Source: Rhizobium jaguaris (lineage in GTDB: Bacteria; Pseudomonadota; Alphaproteobacteria; Rhizobiales; Rhizobiaceae). Taken from it: DNA of 64,000 nucleotides. Shown here piece by piece: positions 1 to 7,821 of this stretch (position 1 is its first letter; each line of letters starts with the position of its first letter). Under the pieces are notes generated by a model, which ran no database searches, was not told the DNA's origin, and worked only from the letters and a program-made list of their open reading frames with translations. The position numbers and the translations under genes were made by a program. Location of the stretch: the NCBI RefSeq assembly GCF_003627755.1, contig NZ_CP032695.1, forward strand, positions 930,001-994,000. Direction: 5' to 3'.

Positions 1-306
1 GTTGCGATCGGCTCGCTGCTCATAACCTGCATCGACTCTACTTTTGCTGTCATTGAAGGTTATAGCGACGTGCTGATGCGGCCGGTTGCGCTCGGCGCCA
101 TCTGCCTTGCCGCTCTCTACGTCTTCTATCAGCTTCCCGGCATTGCTTCCGCACTCGCGGCGGGCGGAGCCTCGCTCACCTATGGCTATGGGGCTGCGCG
201 CGACGCGCACGAAGGCACCCTTGCAAGGAGCGCGACCCATGTCGCACGTGTAGCCGATCGAAGCGTGCGCACCGTCGGCCGTGGCCTCCGCTCAGACAGA
301 GGCTGA
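1..306 (+). CDS. virB6: VirB6-like type IV secretion protein, C-terminal end only (partial)
   Basis: The reading frame is open from base 1, so the gene starts outside the window; about 101 codons are visible. VirB6 is the polytopic inner-membrane channel component of type IV secretion systems. The visible part has a hydrophobic stretch (LGAICLAALYVFYQLPGIAS) followed by a Gly/Ala-rich segment and a basic, charged C-terminal tail, as expected of the end of a VirB6/TrbL protein. The assignment rests mainly on position: it lies directly upstream of virB7-virB8-virB9-virB10-virB11 in the canonical order. The sequence alone is weakly diagnostic. Confidence 0.75.
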   Translation, partial: VAIGSLLITCIDSTFAVIEGYSDVLMRPVALGAICLAALYVFYQLPGIASALAAGGASLTYGYGAARDAHEGTLARSATHVARVADRSVRTVGRGLRSDRG

Positions 307-348
307 CCGATACAGAGTTTCAAACAGCGAAGAAATGGCTGGTTTAGT

Positions 349-633
349 ATGCTCCGAATACTTGTACTTCTATGCATCGCATCGGTTTTGAGTACTTGCG
401 CCTCTCGTTCTCATTCCTTGCCCAAATGCGATGGCTATGCGCGCCGGCCACTCAATCGCGCGATGTGGCAATGGGACGGGGATAAGAGATTCTCGCAGCA
501 GAAATTCAGTCCCGCGGCTGGGCCTGCAAGCACGCCGGCGTCTTTTGTCGAAGAGGAGGTGGATATTGCCCCAGCCGCTTTCGCGCATTTCGACCAAACG
601 GATTCATATCGTCCTTGTGCGGGGCAGAACTGA
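349..633 (+). CDS. virB7: VirB7-like outer-membrane lipoprotein
   Basis: A 94-residue protein with a short hydrophobic signal sequence (residues 2-16) ending in a lipobox-like LSTC, so Cys17 is the likely lipidated residue. In VirB systems VirB7 is a small lipoprotein that stabilises VirB9 in the outer-membrane core complex. It has further cysteines (about residues 27 and 90) that could form disulfides. It is longer than the Agrobacterium Ti VirB7 (roughly 55 residues), and the extension is polar. Its stop overlaps the virB8 start (TGATG at 631-635), which implies translational coupling. The call depends on size, lipobox and position. Confidence 0.72.
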   Translation: MLRILVLLCIASVLSTCASRSHSLPKCDGYARRPLNRAMWQWDGDKRFSQQKFSPAAGPASTPASFVEEEVDIAPAAFAHFDQTDSYRPCAGQN

Positions 634-1304
634 TGGTCACCACGGACAGCCTCAAAAGCTATTTCGATAAGGCTCGGCGCTTCGACCAGGACCGCATGAT
701 CCAGTTGGAGCGCTCTGCCCGTGTCGCCTGGTTCGTGGCCATTGCCGCGAGCGTTCTGGCCGCAGCGTCGATCTTTGCCGTCGCCGGGCTGACGCCGCTA
801 AAGACGGTCGAACCTTTCGTTGTGAGGGTCGACAATTCGACCGGCATTGTCGATGTCGTCTCCGGGCTCACTTCGACGGCCGGGACCTATGATGAAGCGG
901 TCACCAAATATTTTGCCGCCCGTTATGTCCGAGCCCGCGAGGGTTATGTCTGGAGCGAGGCAGAAGAGAATTTCCGCGCGGTTTCGCTGCTGTCGACCGC
1001 CTCGGAACAGACCAGGTTCACCGCCCTTTATCGTGGCAGCAACCCAGATTCTCCGCAAAACGTCTTTGGCCACGGTGCCACGTCGCGCATAAACATTGTT
1101 TCTATTTCGCTGATCAATAGCAACGTGGCTTCAGTTCGCTATATGCGCGCCATCACTCGTGGTGATGAGGTCCATACCACCCATTGGGTGGCGACACTCA
1201 CTTTCTCGTACGTCAACGCTCCAATGTCCTCGACTGATCGATTGGTAAATCCTCTCGGCTTCGTTGTCAGCGAGTATCGATCCGATCCGGAGGCCATCAA
1301 TTGA
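633..1304 (+). CDS. virB8: VirB8-like type IV secretion protein
   Basis: A bitopic inner-membrane protein of the secretion channel that nucleates assembly with VirB9 and VirB10. The ATG at 633 overlaps the virB7 stop and is preferred to an upstream in-frame ATG at 615 that would lie inside virB7; this gives 223 residues. A cytoplasmic N-terminus of about 30 residues is followed by one transmembrane helix (VAWFVAIAASVLAAASIFAV), then a periplasmic domain containing the VirB8-family start motif LKTVEPFVVRVDNSTG and a late LVNPLGFVV motif. It overlaps virB9 by four bases. Confidence 0.93.
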   Translation: MVTTDSLKSYFDKARRFDQDRMIQLERSARVAWFVAIAASVLAAASIFAVAGLTPLKTVEPFVVRVDNSTGIVDVVSGLTSTAGTYDEAVTKYFAARYVRAREGYVWSEAEENFRAVSLLSTASEQTRFTALYRGSNPDSPQNVFGHGATSRINIVSISLINSNVASVRYMRAITRGDEVHTTHWVATLTFSYVNAPMSSTDRLVNPLGFVVSEYRSDPEAIN

Positions 1305-2164
1305 AACATCACTGCGCAATGGTTCTGATTATTGCCGCCAGTTCGTGGTCATCGCCCGTCCTCGGGCTTGAGACGCCACGCGGCGCTCCGCAGGACAATC
1401 GCATCCGCTTTGTTGACTATCAGCCCTATAACATCACCAAGGTCGTGGGCTCGCTACGCTCGTCCGTTCAAGTCGAGTTTGCCGCAGACGAAGAAATCGC
1501 CCATGTGGCGCTTGGAAATACTGTGGCGTGGGAGGTGGCGCCCGCGGGCAATATTCTCTTCTTAAAACCGCGGGAAAACCAACCACTGACAAACATCTCG
1601 GTGGTAACCACGCGGCGGGACGGTTCGACGCGCAGCTATCAAATGGAGCTGACAGTTCGGGATGGACCGCTTGCTTCCGGCCAGGACACCTATTTCTACG
1701 TCAAATACCGCTATCCTGCCGACGAGGCGGAACGCCGGCGGGAGCAGGCCGCAGCACAAACACAATCGGCGCTGGCGAGCGCGGCCGACAAGGTATTGGC
1801 GCTGCATGAGCAATACGGACCGCGCAACTGGCGTTACTCCGCTCAAGGTGCGGCAGCTCTCGAGCCACAGGCGATCTACGACAATGGCAAGATCACAACC
1901 TTCACCTTCCGCGGCAATCAGGAAATGCCGGCAATCTACATGGAAAACTCCGATGGGACCGAAAGCCTGGTGCCGAAGTCCGTGGACGGAGATCTGGTGC
2001 TCGTCCATGCGATCAGTCGCAAGTTCATCCTTCGGCGGGGAGGAGACGTGCTCTGCGTCTTCAACGAAGCCTACGACCCGGTCGGCATCAATCCGGACAC
2101 GAACACCACATCGCCTTCGGTCGAACGTGTCTTGAAAGACCAGGCAGCAAATGCCCAGCAATAG
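1301..2164 (+). CDS. virB9: VirB9-like outer-membrane core protein (CagX family)
   Basis: A 287-residue secreted protein. The start is TTG at 1301, chosen because CGGAGG at about 1288-1293 lies seven bases upstream and because it overlaps the virB8 stop; an ATG at 1319 is the alternative. An N-terminal signal peptide (to about residue 23) is followed by the VirB9 N-terminal beta domain with the RIRFVDYQPYNI motif. A linker rich in Ala and Gln (about 135-165) leads to the C-terminal domain (about 185-275), with FTFRGNQEMPAIY and DEYDP-like EAYDPVGINPDT motifs. In the core complex it pairs with VirB7 and VirB10. Confidence 0.93.
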   Translation: MKHHCAMVLIIAASSWSSPVLGLETPRGAPQDNRIRFVDYQPYNITKVVGSLRSSVQVEFAADEEIAHVALGNTVAWEVAPAGNILFLKPRENQPLTNISVVTTRRDGSTRSYQMELTVRDGPLASGQDTYFYVKYRYPADEAERRREQAAAQTQSALASAADKVLALHEQYGPRNWRYSAQGAAALEPQAIYDNGKITTFTFRGNQEMPAIYMENSDGTESLVPKSVDGDLVLVHAISRKFILRRGGDVLCVFNEAYDPVGINPDTNTTSPSVERVLKDQAANAQQ

Positions 2165-2173
2165 GAGGTCACG

Positions 2174-3343
2174 ATGACCGACGAGATCGTAGACCGGATT
2201 CCGGGAGAACGTGCCGAGACAGAAGCAAGCCGTGCGGGTGACCGCAATCCGCTCCTTAAGCGCGGCGCCATTGTCGTGGCGATGGTAGCTTTTGTGGGGT
2301 TTTCGCTGTGGTCGATGCACGGCCGGCAAAGGGCCGATGTTAGTCAGCCCGATCGTGTCGTTATCCGCCAGACCTCGGATTTCGAACCTGCTAAGGAGGA
2401 ACCGAAAGCGGCAGCACCTCTTCCGGAAGTGCAACTGCCGACACCTGTGGCGAAGGACCCGGCAATCTCCGCCGAGGATCCCTTGCTCGACTCTGCCCGC
2501 CGCGCGCCCGTGATGGCTTACAACGCACCACAGACTTCCACACGGCAGCGTGACAGAGGTTCCCCCGTGGACGCGGGTTCCAACTATCTTCCTTTTTCGG
2601 CAAACCCTGGTGGCCTCAACGGGCAAGTGGAAAATGAGGATCAGCGTTTCAACAGGATGTTGACGCCGACGCATCTGGAGGGATCGCGGGCCGGCACGCT
2701 CGGCAACCGCGACTTCGTCGTGGCGATGGGCACTTCGATCCCTTGCGTGCTTGAGACCGCACTTGCCTCCGATCAGCCAGGCTTTGCCAGCTGCGTTATC
2801 AACCGCGATGTGCTCTCAGACAATGGTCGTGTGGTGCTCATGGAAAAGGGCACCCAAGTCGTCGGCGAATATCGCGGCGGCCTTAATCGTGGCCAGAAGC
2901 GCCTCTTCGTACTCTGGAACCGCGCGAAAACGCCGAAAGGCGTTATTATTACACTTGCTTCACCTGCGACCGATGCACTCGGGCGTGCCGGCATGGATGG
3001 CTATGTCGACACACATTGGTGGGAGCGCTTCGGCAGCGCCATCCTGCTGTCCATTGTCGGCGATGCCACGACTTATGCCAGCAATCGGCTTCAGGATAGC
3101 GATGTGCAGACGCAGAATACCACGACAGCCGGCCAGCAGGCCGCGGCCATCGCGGTGGAGCAGTCGATCAATATCCCGCCAACGCTCATGAAAAATCAGG
3201 GCGAGCTTGTGTCGATCTTTGTTGCCCGCGATCTCGATTTCTCCGGCGTTTATAGCCTGCGCATCACCGAACCGCGTGCCCAGATCCTTGATCGAGCGAC
3301 ATTGGCGGATTTTACCCCTCGATCCACATTGGCGACAAAGTAG
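2174..3343 (+). CDS. virB10: VirB10-like core-complex protein (TrbI family)
   Basis: A 389-residue protein spanning both membranes, which transmits energy from the cytoplasmic ATPases to the outer-membrane pore. A strong ribosome binding site (AGGAGG at 2163-2168) precedes the ATG. There is a cytoplasmic N-terminus of about 30 residues, one transmembrane helix (about 34-50), then a periplasmic linker containing a Pro/Ala-rich region (about 75-105). The C-terminal TrbI beta-barrel domain (about 165-380) has the family motifs IPCVLETALASDQPGFASC and TPKGVIITLASPATDALGRAG. It follows virB9 with a nine-base gap. Confidence 0.94.
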   Translation: MTDEIVDRIPGERAETEASRAGDRNPLLKRGAIVVAMVAFVGFSLWSMHGRQRADVSQPDRVVIRQTSDFEPAKEEPKAAAPLPEVQLPTPVAKDPAISAEDPLLDSARRAPVMAYNAPQTSTRQRDRGSPVDAGSNYLPFSANPGGLNGQVENEDQRFNRMLTPTHLEGSRAGTLGNRDFVVAMGTSIPCVLETALASDQPGFASCVINRDVLSDNGRVVLMEKGTQVVGEYRGGLNRGQKRLFVLWNRAKTPKGVIITLASPATDALGRAGMDGYVDTHWWERFGSAILLSIVGDATTYASNRLQDSDVQTQNTTTAGQQAAAIAVEQSINIPPTLMKNQGELVSIFVARDLDFSGVYSLRITEPRAQILDRATLADFTPRSTLATK

Positions 3344-3358
3344 GAGAAGCAAACGGGT

Positions 3359-4393
3359 ATGGCGGAAGCTTCCCATGTCGGTGTTGTCCGTGAGTTGCTT
3401 TCGCCCTTGTCGCAGTTCCTGCAGGACCCCTCGCTCTACGAGATCGTGATCAATAGGCCAGGGGAGGTGCTGACGGAAGGAGCGGGCGGGTGGCAAAGCT
3501 ACGAGGTGCCAAGCCTCACCTTCGAAAAGCTCATGCGCCTTGCGCGCGCCGTGGCAAGCTATTCCAATCAGGCAATCGACGAGGAGCGTCCGATTCTCTC
3601 GGCCACACTTCCCGAGGAGGAGCGGATACAGATCGTAATCCCGCCGGCAACGCTAAGCGGAACGGTGAGCATCACAGTTAGAAAGCCGTCATCGGTGACA
3701 TTGACACTGGCGGACCTCGATCGTGATGGGCTGTTTTCCGAAGTCGCGTCGACGAATAACCGTGTTGAATCCTCCGACAGGAGGCTGGATGAACTCCGTG
3801 AAGCTGGCAAATACGCGGAGTTTCTGCGTGAGGCCGTACTGGCGCGCAAGAACATCATCATCTCGGGTGCAACCGGATCGGGCAAGACCACCTTGTCGAA
3901 AGCATTGATCCAGCACATTCCGGAGCATGAGCGGGTCATCTCGATCGAGGATACGCCGGAACTGGTCATCCCCCAGCGCAATCATGTTCGGCTGCTTTAT
4001 TCGAAGGGAGGTCAGGGGCTGGCGAAAGTCGGCGTGAAGGACCTACTCGAATCTTGCCTGCGGATGCGGCCCGATCGCATCCTTCTGCAGGAATTGCGCG
4101 ATGGTTCTGCCTTTTACTATATTCGGAACGTCAATTCTGGGCACCCGGGATCAATCACGACGGTGCATGCGGATTCTGCGCAGTTGGCACTTGAACAGTT
4201 GACACTGCTGGTCAAGGAATCCGAAGGCGGACATGATCTTGAGCGTGACGATATTCGCGAGCTTCTGAAAATCGCCATAGATATCATCATTCAATGCAAG
4301 CGGATCAACGGGCAGTTTCGAGTGAGCGAAATCTATTTCGAGCCTTCTGCGAACCAATCCGAGGGAAGGATTGAAGGCGCTGAGCCGCGGTAA
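3359..4393 (+). CDS. virB11: VirB11-like secretion ATPase
   Basis: A 344-residue hexameric traffic ATPase acting at the cytoplasmic face of the channel. The Walker A motif GATGSGKT is at residues 170-177, the Asp box is ISIEDTPEL, the Walker B region includes RILLQELRDGSA, and the His box is GHPGSITTVHA, so all catalytic elements are present. AGGAGA sits 12 bases before the ATG. It is the last visible gene of the operon. No coupling protein gene (virD4/traG) or relaxase follows, so the system may use components encoded elsewhere or be incomplete here. Confidence 0.96.
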   Translation: MAEASHVGVVRELLSPLSQFLQDPSLYEIVINRPGEVLTEGAGGWQSYEVPSLTFEKLMRLARAVASYSNQAIDEERPILSATLPEEERIQIVIPPATLSGTVSITVRKPSSVTLTLADLDRDGLFSEVASTNNRVESSDRRLDELREAGKYAEFLREAVLARKNIIISGATGSGKTTLSKALIQHIPEHERVISIEDTPELVIPQRNHVRLLYSKGGQGLAKVGVKDLLESCLRMRPDRILLQELRDGSAFYYIRNVNSGHPGSITTVHADSAQLALEQLTLLVKESEGGHDLERDDIRELLKIAIDIIIQCKRINGQFRVSEIYFEPSANQSEGRIEGAEPR

Positions 4394-4944
4394 CGTTCCT
4401 GCCACCGAGATTGAAGATTGCGCCGTCAAACCTCGGTCGGCATCACTTAGGTTGAATCGGCCGGCGGGATCCGAACCTCGTTACCGGGGGGCCGTAGATT
4501 CCGTCTCGCCTCTCTCCTACTGCGTGACCAGTTCACCGCTGGCACGGTGCCTGCAAGGCCGACCATACTTGGTAGCACTGGAGGGAAGCGACGTCATTGA
4601 GTATTGCTGTCTAAACCGGGCGATGGTCTTTTCGAGGCGAACCTGTGGCCTCTTGATCGGCAACTGTCCTAAGACGCTGCCTGCGCTGAGAAAGCCGAGG
4701 GCACCTGCAAGCAGCAGGCTGCGATCCGCGGCGGGACCGATCAAGGGATTTTCGCGCATCTGAAATGCCAGATAATTCCGCGCTGCACCCCGTCGAACAG
4801 ACTATTGACGCCAAGCGCGCCTGTCGGGAGTCCAAATTAAAGCACCTATGTGCGTGAAAACCGAAGGGGTAGTGCCAGCGGTCGACCAACCGTTTACGCA
4901 AATCTTCAAACCGGCGGGCACGGCTGGCTTTAAGCCGCTACCCA
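4394..4944. other. Non-coding or decayed interval after virB11
   Basis: No convincing gene was seen. Short open frames on both strands have no recognisable domain, no good ribosome binding site and no coherent neighbour relation. An antisense frame at about 4517-4759 has a hydrophobic patch (SLLLAGALGFLSAGSVLG) but matches nothing I recognise. The stretch marks the edge between the secretion operon and the mobile-element scrapyard. Confidence 0.5.
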
Positions 4945-5394
4945 TTGTTGAGTGTTTTTCTGCTCGATTCTCAATCTGCCGACCTCTGCCAAATATGACG
5001 CACGATCGAACGCATGGCGCCGGGGCTGCGGCCGTTGTCGACCAATCCAATGGCTGATCTCGAAACCCTATTCCGACGTGCATTGTTCGCCTGGTTCATC
5101 GCGGATGGTGACATGCATCTTAAGAATCTGGCGCTTCTGAAGATCGCGGAACCTCGATCGCACCGGTTTACTTCTGTGCAGTTTATAATGCGATCACAAG
5201 CCGAGTATTTCCCGGTCTCGCCGGCGATCGCATGGCGCTAAAACTCAAGGGCAAGGACGATCGCCTGACACTTGCACGGACTATCGATCTGCCGGCCACG
5301 CGAGCCGAAGCGTTGATGTCGGAGCTGGCTGTACGTTTGGGCGACGCAGTACCTGGCGTTGCGTTGCCGGAAGGAATGAGGGATCCAAGGATTT
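4945..5394 (+). pseudogene. hipA-like kinase C-terminal remnant (copy A)
   Basis: Pieces of a HipA-family serine/threonine kinase C-terminal domain are spread over three frames. In order they are LNLPTSAKYDA near 4970, MAPGLRPLSTNPMADLETLF from 5014, then the HipA catalytic signature around IADGDMHLKNLALL near 5095-5140. The end is a shifted frame with GDRMALKLKGKDDRLT and LARTIDLPA (5220-5390). Relative to copy B (33624 onward) it lacks the RQDFLT hexapeptide and carries frameshifts, so it cannot make a functional kinase. HipA proteins are toxins of hipBA modules; no hipB is visible. Homology to copy B begins at 5051 (matching 33624). Confidence 0.82.
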
Positions 5395-5801
5395 GCCCGT
5401 TTCTGCGGCGCGACGTTGACAGACCAATAGTCCATATGGTGTGTCCTTTGTCCGAGGACGAAGGACGAGAGAGCACGCTGACCGGATCTGGACGCTCGGC
5501 AATATCGGCCGTCGTGCGTCGGGAGATCACGGCTCTGCCACCGGCCGGTGGCTTGATACGCTCTCGCGCGAGTCGCCATTGACGCCCGGACACCCGGATC
5601 GAAGCTATGAAAATCGGAGGATGGCTAAAATCAGATAGCCAAAGTCGAACGCTGGTCCCTTCGGGGCGCGCTGCCCGACCCCCGACGGAGCAAATGACCG
5701 CGGCCAAAGATTCGATTCAGCTCAATGCTCGTGTCTCAACCCGTCTTAAGGCAAAAATGTCTATCTTGCCAAATTTTGCCATTATAGCTATGGGTATTCA
5801 T
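5395..5801. other. Interval between hipA remnant and parD, no gene seen
   Basis: Homology to the hipA C-terminus stops near 5392, where copy A diverges from copy B. I see no gene in the remaining stretch. An open frame from 5607 runs into parD, but its first 60 codons have no family resemblance and are probably untranslated leader. Confidence 0.5.
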
Positions 5802-6041
5802 ATGACCACAATGAACATTTCTCTCCCGGACCATCTTAAGAGCTTCGTTGATGAGCAGGTCGCGGGGCGTGGTTATGGGACGAGCAGCGAATATATCCGC
5901 GAATTGATTCGGCGAGATCAGGACCGTCTTATTTTGCGCGGGCTGTTGATTGACGGAGCATCGTCTGTACAATCTGATCCCGCCGATGGGCGCTATTTCA
6001 CCGAATTGCGTGATCGTGTGCGTCGTCGGCACAGCAAGTGA
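5802..6041 (+). CDS. parD: ParD-like antitoxin
   Basis: A 79-residue antitoxin of the type II ParDE module. The N-terminus MNISLPDHLKSFVDEQV is the ribbon-helix-helix DNA-binding fold of ParD/CopG proteins. It is followed by the family motif GYGTSSEYIRELIRRDQDR (about residues 25-45) and a charged toxin-binding tail. The start is uncertain: ATGs at 5790, 5802 and 5811 are in frame and none has a strong ribosome binding site. The stop overlaps the parE start (GTGA), the usual coupling of antitoxin and toxin. It probably represses its own promoter. Confidence 0.9.
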   Translation: MTTMNISLPDHLKSFVDEQVAGRGYGTSSEYIRELIRRDQDRLILRGLLIDGASSVQSDPADGRYFTELRDRVRRRHSK

Positions 6042-6367
6042 CAAACAAATCCATCGTCCCTCGGGAATTGGCTCGCAGTGATGTCGAAGCGGCGGTTGAC
6101 TGCTATGTACTCGAGGCTGGAACCGAGGTCGCGCTTGGCTTTATTGACGCTTTAGAGGCAGCTTATGACCTGATCGCAAGGCATCCGGAATCGGGATCGC
6201 TGCGATATGGATACGAGTTGGGCTTGCCTGACCTGCGCAGCATTTCACTGAAACGATACCCCTATATCGTCTTTTATCGTGATCAAAAAGATCATGTTGA
6301 TGTGTGGCGTGTGCTTCATGGGAAACGGGACATTCCACAGTCGATGCACGACCCTGAGAATCATTGA
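6038..6367 (+). CDS. parE: ParE-like toxin (RelE/ParE superfamily)
   Basis: A 109-residue toxin starting with GTG at 6038 inside the parD stop. Family features visible are the N-terminal helix pair (SDVEAAVDCYVLEAG ... FIDALEAAYDLIARHPESGS) and the C-terminal strand pattern LRSISLKRYPYIVFYR with VDVWRVLHGKRDIP. ParE proteins inhibit DNA gyrase; RelE-type relatives cleave mRNA, and sequence reading alone favours ParE because of the ParD partner. The pair looks intact and could act as a stabiliser of this accessory region. Confidence 0.92.
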   Translation: MTNKSIVPRELARSDVEAAVDCYVLEAGTEVALGFIDALEAAYDLIARHPESGSLRYGYELGLPDLRSISLKRYPYIVFYRDQKDHVDVWRVLHGKRDIPQSMHDPENH

Positions 6368-6454
6368 TTATTAGGACAGATTTGCAGCTGCAGATTTTCC
6401 AGACGGTTCGAATCCCATATGCAAACCAGATCTCGAACGAGGCCTCAGGTTCTG

Positions 6455-6735
6455 CTCCCATCAAGGCGACCAAGGCCCAGGCGCTGGTTACCGACCTCGT
6501 CATAATGGACGCGGATCCTGCAGCCGACGCGGAGGCGCTTGAACGCCTGGCACTCTGGGCGCTGCGACGCTACGCGCCGATCGTTGCCGCCGATCCGCCG
6601 GATGGACTGGTGATCGACACGACCGGCGCTGACCACTTGCATGGCGGTGAGGAACTCATGCTGTCGGGCATGGTCAACCGCTTCTTCCATTCCGGCATTG
6701 TTGCGCGCGCGGCGGTCGCCGACACCTGGGGTACA
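6455..6735 (+). pseudogene. imuB-like Y-family polymerase remnant
   Basis: An open stretch of about 95 codons resembles the internal part of ImuB, the catalytically inactive Y-family polymerase homologue of the imuA-imuB-dnaE2 mutagenesis cassette. The visible motifs are KAQALVTDLVIMDADPAAD, LERLALWALRRYAPIVAADP, IDTTGADHLHGGEE and ARAAVADTWGTG. Neither the N-terminus nor the rest of the protein is present, and the sequence passes abruptly at about 6736 into a recombinase fragment in another frame. It is a broken gene fragment. Confidence 0.78.
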
Positions 6736-6737
6736 GG

Positions 6738-6907
6738 CCGCCGAGCAACGGGGTCGGCGCGGCGGTCGCCAGGCCGTCGTGACACCGGAGAAGCTTGCCA
6801 AGGCCCGCCAACATCTGGCGGTCGGCCTCAACGTGCGGGAAGCTGCCGCGCGCGTAAAGATTGGCAAGACCGCGCTCTACAATGCCTTGAAATCGGAAGG
6901 GAAATGA
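6738..6907 (+). pseudogene. Serine recombinase C-terminal remnant (helix-turn-helix)
   Basis: About 55 codons resemble the DNA-binding C-terminus of Tn3/Hin-type resolvases: Arg/Gly-rich linker, then TPEKLAKARQHLAVGLNVRE and AAARVKIGKTALYNAL, a typical resolvase helix-turn-helix. The N-terminal catalytic serine domain is absent; upstream sequence is the imuB remnant. It ends at TGA immediately before the ATG of the DUF3088 gene (6909). Probably left behind by a transposon of the Tn3 group. Confidence 0.75.
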
Positions 6908-6908
6908 A

Positions 6909-7259
6909 ATGGCATACCGCGACCGACTGTTCCCGCTGCGTCCGGGCTTCGATGATCCTGCTTATCCAGGTCAGCAGTTTTATTGCTGGCACTGCGCCCT
7001 TCTGGAGGGGGTGTTGGCTTCCTTTCCGGATTTGGCGAATAAGCTTGATGTCGAGCGCATCGAATGGCCGAGACCCAGACAAGGCGTGATCGCCCTTGTC
7101 GGAGAGCAAAACCAGTCCTTGCCCTTGCTGGTTTTAGCGGAGGGAGACAACTCACCGCATCAAACAGGCGTTCACGAGGGGCGTGTGTTCATCGCTGAAA
7201 AATACAAGATCCTTGCCGCGCTATCGGAACGGCACGGCTTTCCGCACCCACATCCATGA
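6909..7259 (+). CDS. DUF3088 family protein
   Basis: A 116-residue protein with the DUF3088 family pattern: an N-terminal RLFPLRPGFDDPAYPGQQFYCWHCALLEG with two cysteines (Cys26 and Cys29, CxxC), then FPDLANKLDVERIEWPRPRQ, VIALVGEQNQSLPLLVLAEG and a C-terminal LAALSERHGFPHPHP. The fold is thought to be thioredoxin/glutaredoxin-like, but I know of no assigned function. The start ATG follows the resolvase remnant stop by one base, so it may be expressed from whatever promoter drove that gene. It looks complete. Confidence 0.8.
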   Translation: MAYRDRLFPLRPGFDDPAYPGQQFYCWHCALLEGVLASFPDLANKLDVERIEWPRPRQGVIALVGEQNQSLPLLVLAEGDNSPHQTGVHEGRVFIAEKYKILAALSERHGFPHPHP

Positions 7260-7396
7260 CCTGCGAAAAGCCGTTCTTACTTCGTTCTCAAAAATCGGAC
7301 AGACTCACCACTTTCGCGATGGGGTGGACACCCCTCGACGGCATCGATGTGCCAAGGTGGCAGGTGTTTAACCTCCACAACAGAGGAGTGCCCGAA

Positions 7397-7675
7397 ATGG
7401 ACGTTAGCACGATTGGGTTGGATCTGGCGAAAAATGTGTTTCAGGCGCATGGCGCCGATGCTTCGGGATACGTTGTTTTCCGAAAACAATTGCGGCGTGA
7501 CAAGGTGTTGAGTTTCTTCGCCAGCCAGCCGCGTTGCGTAGTTGCAATGGAGGCTTGCGGTGGAGCCCATTATTGGGCGCGCGCCATCGATCGCCTCAAA
7601 CGGGTCACCAAGGATGTTGCAGATCTGCCGGAAGGGACCCTGTTGCCATCGCCTTTTATCCCTCTCCGAAAATAG
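7397..7675 (+). pseudogene. IS110-family transposase, truncated N-terminus
   Basis: The first about 68 codons match the N-terminus of IS110 transposases: MDVSTIGLDLAKNVFQAHGAD carries the first catalytic acidic residue of the DEDD (RuvC-like) domain, followed by RRDKVLSFFASQPRCVVAMEACGGAHYWARAI. From about 7605 the frame runs into unrelated sequence and stops. The transposase is therefore non-functional and only the left end of the element remains. Confidence 0.85.
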
Positions 7676-7821
7676 CTGGTAGCTGTCGCACGCTTGTAAC
7701 CTTCATAATGGAGATGTGGCACTATCACGACCGGCAATAATACCGGCAAAACTCTTGCGTGAGGGGATACCTATCATTATGTTCTCAAAGAGGAATATAA
7801 CGGCATTAAAAGCGGCAAAAT

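Noticed and set aside
1562..2674. 370-codon minus-strand open frame opposite virB9/virB10
   Set aside because: It lies entirely against two well-supported genes, has no recognisable domain and reflects the open antisense frames common in G+C-rich DNA.
5607..5801. N-terminal extension of the parD frame
   Set aside because: The extension has no similarity to antitoxins and normal ParD length is reached from the ATG at about 5802.
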